DNA of 64,000 bases, taken from the NCBI GenBank assembly GCA_039619475.1, contig CM077115.1, forward strand, positions 309,704,734-309,768,733, given 5' to 3'. Source of the DNA: Icerya purchasi (lineage: Eukaryota > Arthropoda > Insecta > Hemiptera > Monophlebidae). The notes beneath the pieces were generated by a model. It saw nothing but the letters and a program-made list of their open reading frames with translations. It ran no database searches and was not told the DNA's origin. Shown here one piece after another: positions 50,248-62,942 of this stretch; the first letter of the stretch is position 1; each line of letters opens with the position of its first letter. A program made the position numbers and the translations under genes.

Positions 50248-51415
50248 ATAAAATTATCAATATTTGTTTTTAAATCCAAACAAGTATAAAGTTATTTTAC
50301 AAGTATGCATTTAAATAATTTAATTGTTTTATGTAAATTAAAGCGTTTAAAGTTTTCTCTATCAGAATTCAATACATAAAATTTTTTTAAAAAAAAATTA
50401 TAGTACTGCCTTCTAAGTATACTCATAAAATATATTAAAAAGTAAAAGTTATTGATAAAAGCTAATTTATTTCAAAGTAATATGCAAGAAGATGTTATAA
50501 TTCTTAATTATTATTGCTTTTAGTAGGCACCAAATTCAAATACAATATTTAACAATGTAATGAGTATAAAAATACAATCACTCGTTTTTTGTAAGCTAAG
50601 TATTAAAAATATCAGAAATGTTTAATGCGATTTTAATTATTTTTGAATTTTAATCTAGTACCGTAAAATATATTTTTTACTTTCTAGGGCAATTCTATTA
50701 AATTTGTTAGCGTAAATCTAGAAGTCGGTACCCTACTTTTTTAAAAAAAAATATATTTTGACTAATAAAACGGATAGACCAACCTAAAATAATATATTTA
50801 GTATTAAATGAAACTAGATGTTGGTTAAGTAGTATTCAAATTTCTGTCGGTGATGAAATATATTTGGTTAATTTTTGTCTAGTTATATTCAGCAAAGAAA
50901 GTATACCTACTCTAAGGAGACCTTTTTCTAATCGTCATTTGATGATTACTCAGATAGTACTCTTCGATACTTACTAATATACTCATATTTAAGTTAGTCA
51001 CGCTTTCTATATTACTAAAAACTTATTTGAAAAGGTGGCATTTTTTCTTGTTCTTTGATGCTCACTCAGTTTGCGTTCCCCGATATTTATTAATATTAAC
51101 ATAGTACCACCACTATGTGGTACATTTTCCAGTGAATAAAGAATCATCAAAATAAAAAAAATAACATATGCAACGATTATTATCTCTTTCTTTTGAAGTT
51201 GCTAAAAAATAACAAGATCATAAAATATTCCGGTTACTGATGAAGAACAGTAGAATATAGTAATGTTATTTATTTTTAAAATATCAAAAGCACATAAAAT
51301 GATATAAGTAATGATGTATGTATTAAGTATTCTGTAATTTGCACAAAATTTGTAGATATTTAACAGTTCACATTACCATGGAATACAAAAACAATAATCA
51401 AACAGGAGGACCTAA
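50248..51415. other. AT-rich sequence without recognisable gene
   Basis: No frame with motifs and no duplicated block noticed. Confidence 0.5.
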
Positions 51416-51419
51416 AGTT

Positions 51420-53200
51420 AAAAAAACCAGTTCAATCAAGTATGATGTTTTATGCGCTCAGGATTCCTTACCTAAGTTAACGTAATTATAATTTATATTT
51501 ATATAATTCCGTTGCAAAGAGGAAGAGGAACGTGATTTTTTGCGATTTTTTAAAATTATCCTTACGAAAATGAAATACGATTTCGTTCCCGACAAATAGT
51601 AATCTCTCAATTAATATATCACATGACCGAAAATTTTTTTTTATCAAATATTTTGAGTATTCCGCGCCTCCCGGGGTCTACTTCTGACGTTGGAAACTCC
51701 AATGCTTCAAACTAGAAAAATATAAGGAATGTTCATATTTTTAACCTTGTTTAAAATTTTTAACTATGATACTCGCGTCTTTCAGAAAAGGACACATATG
51801 TTATCGTCCGCGCTTTTTTGAACTTTTCGTCAACTTCAAAAGTTTCATTAAGGAAATGACTTATGGGTTAGTTTCCGTCAAATAACATTCTTTCCAACAA
51901 TATGCCATATGCCCGGGGGGGAAAACTTCCTCCCCAAAAGTTCGAGCTTTTGAAGCTCCGATGGGTTAATTTTAAAATTAGAAACCTAGATGTTCGAAAC
52001 CAATGAAATATACGTGGATTTGTATATTTTTAACCTTGTTCAAAATTTTTAGCTATAATACTCGCACCGCAAAGAGGAGGCCACAAATTAGAACTCGCGC
52101 TTTTTTGAACTTTTCGTAAACTTCGAAAATTTCGTTTTTTTTTTTTTTTTTTTTCCTCTTATTTTATTGTAATCTAGTCTAAATAGACTAATAAACAATT
52201 TTTCTTTAACAAAACAATATATAAGTAACTAATAATAATACCAAAATAGACCAATGGAATCTTGGCATACACACTTTAATTAAATAATAAATGATATATC
52301 TGTTAAGAAAATTAAGTACCGTTTTATTCTCAACAAATAACGATCTTTCCGATATATTACATGCCTGGAAAAAAAAAATTTTTTTTATAAAATTTTGAGC
52401 TTTTGAAGCCCTGGAATTCTACTTTTAAAGCTAGGACCCAGGGTGTTCCAAACTACAGAAATATACGTGGAAGCAGAAATTTTTAACCGTGTTTAAAATT
52501 TTTAGCTATAATACTCGCAGCGCTAGACGATGTGATGTTTTTTGTGCTTTTTTGAGCTTTATGATAACTTCGAAAGTTTTATTAAAGAAATGAAATACGG
52601 TTTCGTTCGGGACAAATAGCAGTCTTTCTAACAATACATCGCATGCCGGGGGAAAAAAATATTTTATTCAAAATTTTTGAACTTTTGGCACCCCTGGGGT
52701 CCTAATATAAGTTGCTATATTTTTCCTATGAAGCAGTCTTTTATACATGACTGAAATACGTTTTGGTTTCTCCAACGTTTTTACTCGGGCTAATACTTAC
52801 TAAACTTCCTTTTTTTTAATGTTTTTGGCCCAAAAGGTGGGGTTAAGTAATTTTTTTAAAGTATTTTTTTGATTTTATGAAAGGATTCCTGCATTTTATT
52901 TTATATTTCGAATTTCACTTTTAACGGTTTATCTAGTGATGAGTTATGATTTTTTAAGTGATTTTTGAGGTGTCTTAAATACCATATTATATGTTCTTGA
53001 CGGTTTTTTGGGTTTTTTGCCGCCCAGGGTAATCGGTCATCTTGAAGTTATAGATCGTTTTAAAGAGAATTTTAATTGAAGTTTATAAGTCAAATCGTTC
53101 GCGAGTTATTGATTTTTATTTGATATTTTTGTCGTGTTTGATCCATCTTATTAGGATTCCGTGCATTATATGTGTACCGAATCCTAATAAACAAAATTAA
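51420..53200 (+). repeat. Repeat family R, copy 3, with about four tandem 290-bp units
   Basis: The left block is shared with the 26.45- and 58.15-kb copies. Between 51530 and 52700 a unit containing (c)gcgcttttttgaactttt and a gttc-gacaaatag-aatctttc block recurs near 51580, 51870, 52310 and 52600. Spacing is about 290 bp except where a poly(A) insert lies. The right end forms a hairpin: ttattaggattc (53148-53159) and gaatcctaataa. Confidence 0.8.
52135..52301 (-). mobile_element. Short poly(A)-tailed retro-insertion
   Basis: Interrupts the third tandem unit inside ttcgttaag. A 20-base T run (52135-52154) followed by TTTATT at 52163-52168 is a poly(A) tail with an AATAAA signal on the minus strand. 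The 147-bp body is not recognised. It looks like a truncated retrocopy of some transcript. Confidence 0.6.
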
Positions 53201-53303
53201 TTTCACATTATACTTCAAGGAAAGCTTCTGAAATAAAATTTTTGATTAGCGAAGAAAGTAATAGGTTGTGTAATATGCACACGCACACGCACACACACAT
53301 TAG

Positions 53304-54770
53304 CAGTGGGATAGCGTGAATTTCAGAACTGAAGAAGCGCCACAATAAAATATTTTTTTTATATAAAAATAAACACGTGTAAAATTCGTTTAAATACAAA
53401 ACAGAAATAAAAATTAATTACGAAGAACGAAATGTCTTATTTTTTTGTAAATTAATTCAATTTTCCGGTTCTTGTTTGCGAAAATGTCTATTACATCATC
53501 ACGAAAAGATGCTCGTTTCTTAATGTTTGATAATAATTATTTTTCAATACTGAAAAAAGCTAATGTAGATAGTCACTCTCCCTACCTTGCGTATTTCTTA
53601 AATACGTTTTTATTCATTTCATTGCTGAGAATGATCAACTATTGAAGTCGAAGTGGTTGCTGGAATTGTGGTTATTAAATGCGAGAACTTGTACACACTT
53701 CTGGAAAAACATCTGTTAGATCTGAAGCATCCAAGTATAAGATGCACCACAGTGTTTTTATGTATGTTAGAATCTTGAAAGTACACTTTTAAAACTTTTT
53801 CCATAATTCTGTTTTAAATTTAAAAAGTCTTTTTCCAGAAAATTTTATTGAAAATTTAACAAATGTTTATATTTAAGATTTAAAAATTGTAATTTTGTTA
53901 CATCATTAAACCTATTAAACATATTTGTTTACATAACATCGATCATTCTAAAAATATCTTTTTTCATGATAGCTTTCTATCTTTCCCAAAAACTTAATCA
54001 AGTCAGTCATTTGCATTTCATACATTTTTTTCTTGCTTAAATAAAAGGCGAGGGCAATAGAACAATTTTTTTATTTTCTCGTAACCGCATAACCATGGCA
54101 TTGTTATGCATAAATTTGTTTGAAAATAGCGGTTAAATATTTTACATACCTTTTGATTTTGTAATTAAATTTTCTAAACTAGGCGTCGGTTTATCATTCT
54201 GAATAATATTCATTTTTTCATGAAAATTTAATATACTAAAAGGAAGTTTTTCAATAATACAATTGCATGTAGCCTCAATTTCGAAAGTGTTTATATTTTA
54301 ACAGACTGAAACACTAGTAGTGGCGGCAGTGGAAATAAAATAAATGAGCCGGTATAACTTCTACTGCAGTGATATTACGGACTAAAAAAAGGGACCGACC
54401 ATCGCTTCCAGTTCCGCTGTGAATAAACGACAGCTATAAAAAAGATCCAAAGAAAATGTACTGCAAATACCGCACTACCATATGCTCATACACCCACAAA
54501 CTGACATGCATAAAAATCGCGCTATTGATTTGTGTATGTGACTGCAAAACAATTTGACTCAGCGCCTCCAGACTGAACATGCACGCGAATGTTTTCTTCA
54601 CTCTTGATACACATTACTCTGGAATGGCACGGATAAAAATTTGCGCAAATTACATGATGTTGAAGCGATACAACTTGGCGCTTTCGTCTACATTCCTGAC
54701 GCGTTACTGTATAAAAATTTACGTAGAACACCATTAAAGAATATTAAAATTTACTGAAACATATTTAATA
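53304..54770 (-). mobile_element. hAT element copy C
   Basis: Begins CAGTGGGATAGCGTGAAT and follows copy B (24141-26320) for 1.4 kb, including a decayed transposase C-terminus (YKFSHLITTIPAT, 53700 region) and the subterminal repeats at 54430-54680. It lacks the 481-bp nested MITE of copy B. The right terminus is lost. Confidence 0.75.
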
Positions 54771-54779
54771 CATATACAA

Positions 54780-55043
54780 GGCGTCGCCAGCCGATGAGCC
54801 CGGGGGGGGGGGGCAAGATGACAGGAAGAGGATATGAGTTATAGGAAAAATAAAATTTATAAGTTGTAAAGGCTTAATATTTTATTAAACAAGAATAAAA
54901 TCTTAATTAAAATACAATTTTCGTGGGTTTCTGGCAAATTGTCCATGATTAGGCGCCTATGAATACTCATCATGGCCAGTTGATTAAAAAGTTTCAAGGC
55001 TCTAGGAGGGAGGCAGCTGCCCCCTGCCGTCGCTGGCGACGAC
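54780..55043. mobile_element. Interspersed repeat shared with 10.14 kb (copy 2, both ends)
   Basis: Ends are inverted cgtcgccagc (54782-54791 and 55032-55041), with a G run at 54801-54813. The interior matches 10138-10403. About 263 bp, non-coding; no target duplication is obvious. Confidence 0.65.
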
Positions 55044-55794
55044 GATGTATAAATATATATTTCTCAAAGTACTATATATTCTTTAAGATAATAAAATATA
55101 ATGAAATTCGTGTTCCGCAATGTAAAACTTCTAATAATTTCAATTTAAAAAATCTCACCTGCAATGTAATATTACTGTAATCACGATTTACTGTAAAAAA
55201 TAATATTTATTTTCATTTATAATGCAGGTAATTTTACTGCTAGTACATTTAACAAAGAACTTAAATCACTATAAAAATGAAAAGTGCTTAATACAATCAT
55301 AAAACGTACAAACATACGTGGTAATGTAATAGGAATAAAAATTGGTCATTATTAACATTTATTAAAAAAGACATATACCGTAATAAAACAGAACAATAAT
55401 TCAAATGAAAAAAAAAGAACTATATACTTCCATGAACCTGAAAAATTAGATTTTGTAATATAATGTACGTCTGAAATGTGTAAATAGGTATTCAATATAT
55501 AATAAAACGAAATAAAAAACAAAAAAATGAGACAAACATCAAATTATCCAAACGAACGCATAGAACTGCACAACATCTGCAAATGTGCAAAAGCAAAATG
55601 GTGCAGAAGCCATCTTGTAATTTGCATTAACTTAATAAATCGATTTATAATTTTATTTGCAATCAACAGGATTAATCCGATAAAAGTAAAATTTGTTTAC
55701 GGCTAATTTAACTCTGACTTATTTCTCTCTCTATAAATCCTATAAAATTTTGAATCGATCGTCAATTTGGAATTCTGATGTAATTGTCTATCTC

Positions 55795-55885
55795 GAAATC
55801 CCACAAAAGGTGAATACAGCCGTTGCCCGAAATTTCGATATTTTAGTTGCTTCTGGAAGATAAAAGCAACTAAAACGCTGGAAGT
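55795..55885. repeat. Palindromic junction motif (intact reference form)
   Basis: The left part (55796-55846) is the inverse of 44986-45036 with two mismatches over 51 bp. It continues into a perfect hairpin (ttttagttgctt and aagcaactaaaa) and then ctaaaacgctggaagt, identical to 36365-36380. Confidence 0.7.
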
Positions 55886-56289
55886 TGGGTGGAAAAATGG
55901 AAGTAATTGGTCTTGCGTCATCGTTGCAAAAACGATAGCAAAATTGTTAAACTACATCGATTGCTTACAACAATTATCGACTTTTTAAAATTTTTAATGC
56001 TGTCTTCAGAAATTGAAATAATTCTCAGATGCCATTTAGTCTTATTATCGGTTTTTCCTGTTTACTCTTTTAGCGAATTTACGCGTTTATTTATATATAA
56101 TTTTGTAATTATTGAACATAAACGAAATAATAATTCATAAAGTGATGAAATGCGTGTTTAGTACACTTTATGTATATAGTAATTTTAAATTTTTATTATG
56201 GAAAAATGTAATGGTGGACAAGAAAGTAAAAATAATAAACATAGTCAATGAATTGTGAAAAATAAAATGTACCTTTTTTTTATCGTCAG

Positions 56290-56652
56290 ATGTGCAATGC
56301 ATTTAGAGAAGAAACATAATATTAAAATGCTCAAGTATGAATTTACATGTGAAAAAGGGTAAATCATTTATACTTCAATAAATAGTTTAAAGCGATGTAC
56401 TATGTTACATCACTTTTTAAATTATATGCCAATAAAAAAGTATCCAATCATATGTAAAATTATTGTTATAATTCACATTCATAAATATAATGATTTACAT
56501 GAAACTTTTTTGGAATTTAATATATGGGAACCGTGTGATGCAGTAAAGGAAAAAAAAGGAAATGTGAAGCTGTTTATTTGTAATTGTGTTGGCCAAGTAA
56601 AAACTGAAATACACAGACGTATTCCTCATAGAAAAGAACTTTGTAAGATTGG
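56290..56652 (+). CDS. Possible exons of an unidentified small gene
   Basis: Exon-like block at 56290-56358 between tcgtcag and gtaaat: CAMHLEKKHNIKMLKYEFTC. A second open block ends at 56652 before gtgaga: NVKLFICNCVGQVKTEIHRR and IPHRKELCKI. A third, after catttgcag at 57643, adds CIWLDHTVIWINI and a stop, with AATAAA close behind. The last two join in phase; the first does not join cleanly. Lies at the start of a CpG-poor block. No family assigned. Confidence 0.22.
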
Positions 56653-58149
56653 TGAGATACATATATCTGTATTGTTTGTTAATTAATAACTATAAAAAAT
56701 TTAGTTAAATAAAAATAGTGCTTTTGGTATATAATTAATAGATTGCATTGCACAATTATAAATAGGTGCGATAATTGAGTTTTTTGCAGTTTTGCTGAAA
56801 TGTTTACTATTTGCTTTTAAGTCTTAAATGTTTTTTTGCAATTTTAAGAACATGAAAACAAATCTTATTGAAATTGAATGGATTGGTATTTTTGAAAAAA
56901 TTAATTGGTTTTAAAAAAGTTATTAATATTGGAGGGTGTAACAATTTCTAAATATAGAGAATATTAAGAATACATTATTTAAGTCAAATTTGAAATAAAT
57001 GAAAGTGGACATATGCTTAAATACTAAGGTGAAAAAAATTATATAGTTAATTTATGCGCGTTTCATATTTATTAATTTTTTTATCATTCGTTCACACATT
57101 TTATTCTGTTAAAAATTATTTGTTGTGTCTAATATAAAAGTAGAACTTCAAGACTTTAGTGTGTAAAATTATAATAAGGATAATTACACATATGTACCAT
57201 AATAAGGTAAATTATAAGGTAATTTTCTATTTGGAATGTTAATAGAAAGAATAAGAAGGAAAGAAAATAAAAAAAATGATATTATTACTGGTTATGTTTT
57301 AATATATAAATACGACTTAATAATTTAGGTGTATAAGGTTATGTTTAGAATAATTACTGATTTAGAATTCATACATAGTGTCTCTGGACAGCAAATGTAG
57401 AAAAATTATTTAAATTTCATTGAATTAAAGCTGACTAATCTTGTCACCATAAACATACTTAAACAATAAAAAACAAGTAAAAAATTGATCACGGTTTATT
57501 TTTAAATATATAAATTATTTATATAAAAATTTGTTTATTCACCTTTTATATGGTAACTAAAAATCCAGATTCAAAATATAATTTAAAGTACATTATTTAA
57601 TATATATTTTTTCTATTTATTTACATTTATGTTTCATTTGCAGATTGCATATGGCTTGACCACACTGTTATTTGGATCAACATATAGAATAAACTTTTGT
57701 GATTTGAATTGCTATTGTTTATAGTTAAATTAGACATTATATTTTATGTATATATACAAATTATTTTAATTTTAAGTCACAGTTGTAATTTACGATAAAT
57801 CAAAAATCTCACGTTTGGTAAATGTGTAATTTATTGTGATTTATTTTTTCTACAGATTTATACAAAAAGAATTATTTATGTACTGTAATTTACACTATCA
57901 TAACAACTTAAAGTATTTCAAAAAACTTTTTTACAACATACATATTTTATTTACTTTTGACAATTTTTATTATTTCATTAATTTCATAGTATAGATCTTT
58001 TAATTGTATTAAATTTCAGAATGTGGTTTTAAATTTATTCTATATTTTGTTGATAACTTTTGTAAGTTTGCTATATTTCTTAATAGAAAAGGTGTGCATC
58101 CTACAAATCTCCAGTTTATTCATGTGCTTCAACTGTGTGTTATATATTT

Positions 58150-58920
58150 TTATAACAAGGTCAATCAAGCATGGTGTTTTGTGGGATAAGGATTCTGTAT
58201 ATTAAGTTAAAGATAACTATGATTTACACTTACATAATGTTAAATTCAAAACAAAGAAGTTTAATTTTTCGTGCTGTGAAGAAGGAGAAAAAAACGCTAT
58301 TTCTGGCGCTTTTTTAAGTTTTTTTCCGATTTTGAATATGGTTTCATTCTCAATAAATAGTGAACTTCTTATCAATATATCATACTGGTGGGGGGGAATA
58401 TTTTTTTCAAAAATGTCAAGTTTAGGTGCCTTGAGAGCTTAAAATAAAGCTGTAAGCTCAGCTATAGTTTTCTTATAAGCCAGTTCCTTATTCATATATT
58501 TGAAATAAGTTTTGGTTTTCGCAACGTTTTTATTTGAGATATTACTTATGTGAACATCTTTTTTTTTGTTGTTGTTTTTGCCCCAAAAGGAAGGGTTTAA
58601 ATTATTTTTTAACCATAACTTTTTGGTTTTATTAAAGAACTTTTGCGTTTTGTTTTAGATTTCGAATTTAACTTTTAAAGGGTTATCTGGTGTCGAATTA
58701 TTCATTTTTAAATGATTTTTGAGGTCGTTTTAAATTCTGTGTAAGTTCTTGGAGGTTTTTTAAATTTTATGCTATCCGGAGTAATTGACTACCTTGAAAT
58801 AATATATTGTCTTAAAGAGAAGTTTAATTGTAATTTTTAATCCAATTTTGAAGTTTATAAGTCAAACTGTTCGCAAGGTGTTGGTTTTTATTTTGTTTTC
58901 TATTCTGCATTTTCTTAAAT
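58150..58920 (+). repeat. Repeat family R, copy 4
   Basis: Contains gataaggattctgtatatta, ggcgcttttttaag, a caataaatag block, ccccaaaaggaagggttta, and ends near tttttattttgttttctatt. The order is the same as in copy 1. Confidence 0.75.
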
Positions 58921-58924
58921 AAAA

Positions 58925-60050
58925 TGTGTTCTCAGTCCTTGAAATAGTTTATAATAACATGTAGGAATTAATTTTTATATAATGGTTAATATTTTTATAA
59001 TATAAAATGTCCATGTATTATGTACAATCATAAATTCTATTTGCTACATATATATATATAAATATATAATCAAAGAAAAAAAATAATTTGTTTCATATAT
59101 TGCCTCAAAAATTTGGTGTTACAGTAAAAAACAGTTATAGTAAATAATAGCATTGAACAGGTTATAGAAACAAGTATTGCTGTAAGTGGAAGAAGTGCAT
59201 AAAACTATAGGTTAATTTTTATCCAATATTGCAACCAAAATTTGTTATTAAAGTAATAAATTATGGCTTATAATGACATGGATAAACATGTAATTTTAAA
59301 AGTTTTCATAGATGAATTTAACTAAAATCGTCATTCAATTTTTTTTTCTTATAAAAGGAAAAAAGATGACAAAAGACTGATACCAGCACTAAATAACAAG
59401 TCACCAGTCAGATTTTGGTGAAATACAATCAGCCATATTAATGTTAGGTCACATTATAGAACAAATGAGCGCACCAGATAAAAATAAAGTTTTATAAGTA
59501 ATTCTTTAAACGAATTATGATTTTTTTTTTTTACATGCATGTATTTAGAAGATTTTTCTTTGTGTTATTTCATTTAAAACATTACAAACGAATATTAATG
59601 CGCCTGACTATATTATGGTGCTCTCATTCCTGATAGTTCGTAAATGTGGCTTCTCCACACTATTCCAGTGTTACGGCTTTAACAAGAAGAAAAAGGACAA
59701 AGAAACTATTCAAGCTAAAAAGGCTACTCGCCGTATCCAACCAAATTATCAACCTTGTCTGGAGGCTCGTGTTATTGGCACGAATAAATTCAATTGTTAA
59801 TCAAATAAAATGTATTATGTTCACATAATTAAACAACGCGTAGTTACTCGATGACAAAAGTATTTTGGAACTAAGATCAGATAATCAGAGCATAAAACAA
59901 GGATAAGCAACGACAAACAAAAAAAAAAAAAATATTTACAAAAATTCTCCAACTCGTGTTAATTACTATGACGACGAGCAATAAATTTAATTCAAGTTTT
60001 ATTATGAGCTCGCCGACCACGCAATCGCTTTACAAACGGTAACCTTGTAA
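58925..60050. other. Sequence without recognisable gene
   Basis: Contains two overlapping frames at 59615-59828 of Lys-rich low-information character. Nothing else noted. Confidence 0.45.
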
Positions 60051-60051
60051 C

Positions 60052-60835
60052 CAGGGGCATATCGTCAATGGAAGCGATGGATGCACCGCTTCCTCTAACA
60101 AATCAGTAGGAAATTGTTTTTTTTCACATTTGCAAAAAAAATACAACTGGAATAAAATGAAATAACTTGCTGAATTTAAGTGTAAAAATTAAAAATTACT
60201 AGAAAAAAAGCGCTAGATGAAAGAGCATCTGCAATAGCAAGTAACAGAAAAAGCTACACACTTACTGTCTACAGTTGCCTCCAAATGATCTGCTGCATGT
60301 CGATAATGGAAAAAGGTTGCACACTTATATTCAATTTGGAAGCGCCAGATTGTGTCGCTTCCAGATCACATCATTTGCACGAATTTTTATCCCGTGCATT
60401 GGGAGTAAAGAAAAAATGGGCACACGTATTCAATCTGGAAGCGTCGAGTAAAATCGCTTTACGAGCATGTACAACAATCAACAGTGCAATTTTTATGCAT
60501 GTCAGTATGTGTGTGTACAATCATTGTGTAATGTGGTATTTGCAGTACTGGAAACGATGATCGGTCGTGCTTTTGCTGCTTTTCAGTCCGTAATATTACT
60601 ATAGTAGAAGCTATACCAGCACGTTTATCAGTGATGTTTCAGTCTGGTAAAATGCAAACATTTTCGAAATTGAGACTACATATAATTATTAAAACACTTC
60701 CACTGATTGGTTTTAGTTCATTAAGTAATCCAGAAAAAATTAAATATTCAAAATAATAAAACAACGCCTAGTTTAGATAATTTTAGTACAAAATCGAAAG
60801 GCGTGTAAAAATTCTCTTCCATAATTTATCAAAAC
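60052..60835 (+). mobile_element. hAT element copy D, 5' end only, opposite orientation
   Basis: Begins CAGGGGCATATCGTCAATGG and follows the inverse of copy B from 26320 to about 25000. It includes the subterminal repeats (ctggaagcg, gtcgcttccagat, aatctggaagcgtcgag) and the N-terminal coding start near 60640-60800. The transposase body is missing. Confidence 0.7.
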
Positions 60836-61810
60836 TAAAACCCCAGTAGTAAATCAGCCATCGGTACTGCCCGACCAGTCACACTGACACTTCATCGCAC
60901 ATACTCTCACATTTATTCTTATCATATGCGTAATTTTGCAAAATAACGTCGCTTATAGTCACTTTGCGATATGAATAAATGTAAGATACTACTCGTTACA
61001 GAAAAAAAATTGTTATTTTACATTTAGAAAATGAGAAGTCCATTAAAATTGAATAAAATAGTTCAACGTTATTTATACCACAATTTACAAAATTAAAAAA
61101 AAAAAAATTGAAAAGAAAAGGTAAAACAGAATAAAGGAAAACTGGTTGAAGTAAATGTACTGAATTTTAAAAACAATTTTACATGGTTTAGTTTCAATAA
61201 AGCATTAGTGTTCATACTAGTGAATCAAATTTTACAGAATAAACTAACAAATTTGCTGAAAAACTAAATATACGTATATAATTTTTAGAGTTCATCTTCA
61301 TAAATGCAGCAGTTTTTTAGTTGCCACCGTATTGCCTCTTCAAAAACAACTGCAAAAGCAATTGGTATTCCGAATGAAATTTTAAAAAATTGATTATTGT
61401 TGACCTCAATTTGTTTTGAAATGTTATGCACAAACAATTCAGTCTCAGAAAAGTTGTTTATAGAATTTTGAGATTCCAACTCACTCCTTCCATACAATTA
61501 TTACTTTAATCAGTTAAAACTTGTTCTGTATATATTTCATAAAAGTTTATATCAGAGTAATCATTCAGTAACAGTAAATTTTCAAATTAAACATACGCTT
61601 TATTTAATTTCAGGCATAATGATGAACCACTTAAAAACTTTTATTTATCTCTACTTAGTTTCCTATTTAAAAATAATATAAAACTATTGAATTTGATATT
61701 TTACATTACATACAAATTATTTACATATATAAAAATCATTTGTAAAATTTGTATTCGGCATAATAAAATTATGACTACTTTTTTATTTCATACATGTACT
61801 TTCTCTACTT

Positions 61811-61930
61811 AAAACATTTGGAATTGAAAACTGTTTATTATGTAAATTCTGGGTTATTTTTTCTTTTAAAATACTAAATGAAAAATAATCCAGAATATGC
61901 ATAATAAACAGTTTTCAATTCCAAATGTTT
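61811..61930. repeat. Long near-perfect hairpin
   Basis: Outer arms of 32 bp (aaaacatttggaattgaaaa onward, 61811-61842, and 61898-61929) are perfect inverse copies. The inner part (attctgggttatttttt against aaaaataatccagaat) continues the pairing with mismatches, leaving a loop of roughly a dozen bases. It could be a foldback MITE or a hairpin-RNA precursor. Confidence 0.85.
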
Positions 61931-62942
61931 TTATTAAGTTATGTAATTTTCAATTTTACTGCTAATTGAAATCAATGCTTTTAAAAAATTGACTCAGTAT
62001 TGAGGAATTTATGTTTAAAATTATCCAATAATACAGATATATCATTTTCTTCAAAAACTGCAATTAAATTTCTATTTCCATTTAATAGATAATTTTTCTA
62101 AATAGTTCTGCATAAAATAAAATCTCGATTTATAATTTCATTATACAATAAACAATATATTTTTCAAATTTGTTCTACATATTACTGTTAATCATTTTTA
62201 AATTTCTTACGGTGGGTGTGCGGAAATCCATATACATATTTTAACCCTTTCAGTCATGGTGTCCCATATACGGTACATCATTTTCAATGACAAAAAAAGA
62301 ACAGAATTATTATATTTTTGGCTTGAAGTCATATTGTCCCATTTTCATTAATTACCCAAATATACCATAGACTATTTATCTTAAGTTTATATGTTGTGCA
62401 ATCTAAAAGAAAAGAGGAATTCTGAACATGTTTTTGATTGTTTAGAATATACGCGATTAGAGTATTTTTGGACAAGAAATTAGTATAATTTTTTGGACAT
62501 ATTTAAAGACAGTAATTATTAAAATCGGTAAGTAACATTTAAATCTATCAATTTCAGTTATAATTACAAATATATTATTAGTATTTAGCTTGTAGGATTT
62601 TTTTGAAATACTATGTCCCATATATGGTACAACGGTACTTCATGGATAAAATGTAAGTGCTATCCACAAAATGCACTTTTTGTCATTTAAATGAGGGATT
62701 CACACTTATAATGCATATACATGATAATTTGTTAATAAATTGAGCATTTTGTTTCTCTTTTAATGTTTATGCATGATAATTTAGTAAAGTAAACATTTTA
62801 TATCTGTTATACATAATGTTGGGTATATTTTTCTGTCTGATAAATACCAATACAAGACAATATTTTGTATTCATAATGTATATAATATGAATTCTTGAGA
62901 TGTATAAAACTATAATTTATGTTTTATTTGTAAAAAGGTAAA

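Noticed and set aside
59615..59828. Two overlapping Lys-rich frames
   Set aside because: Both frames cover the same bases, neither has a motif, and no splice sites or promoter support them.
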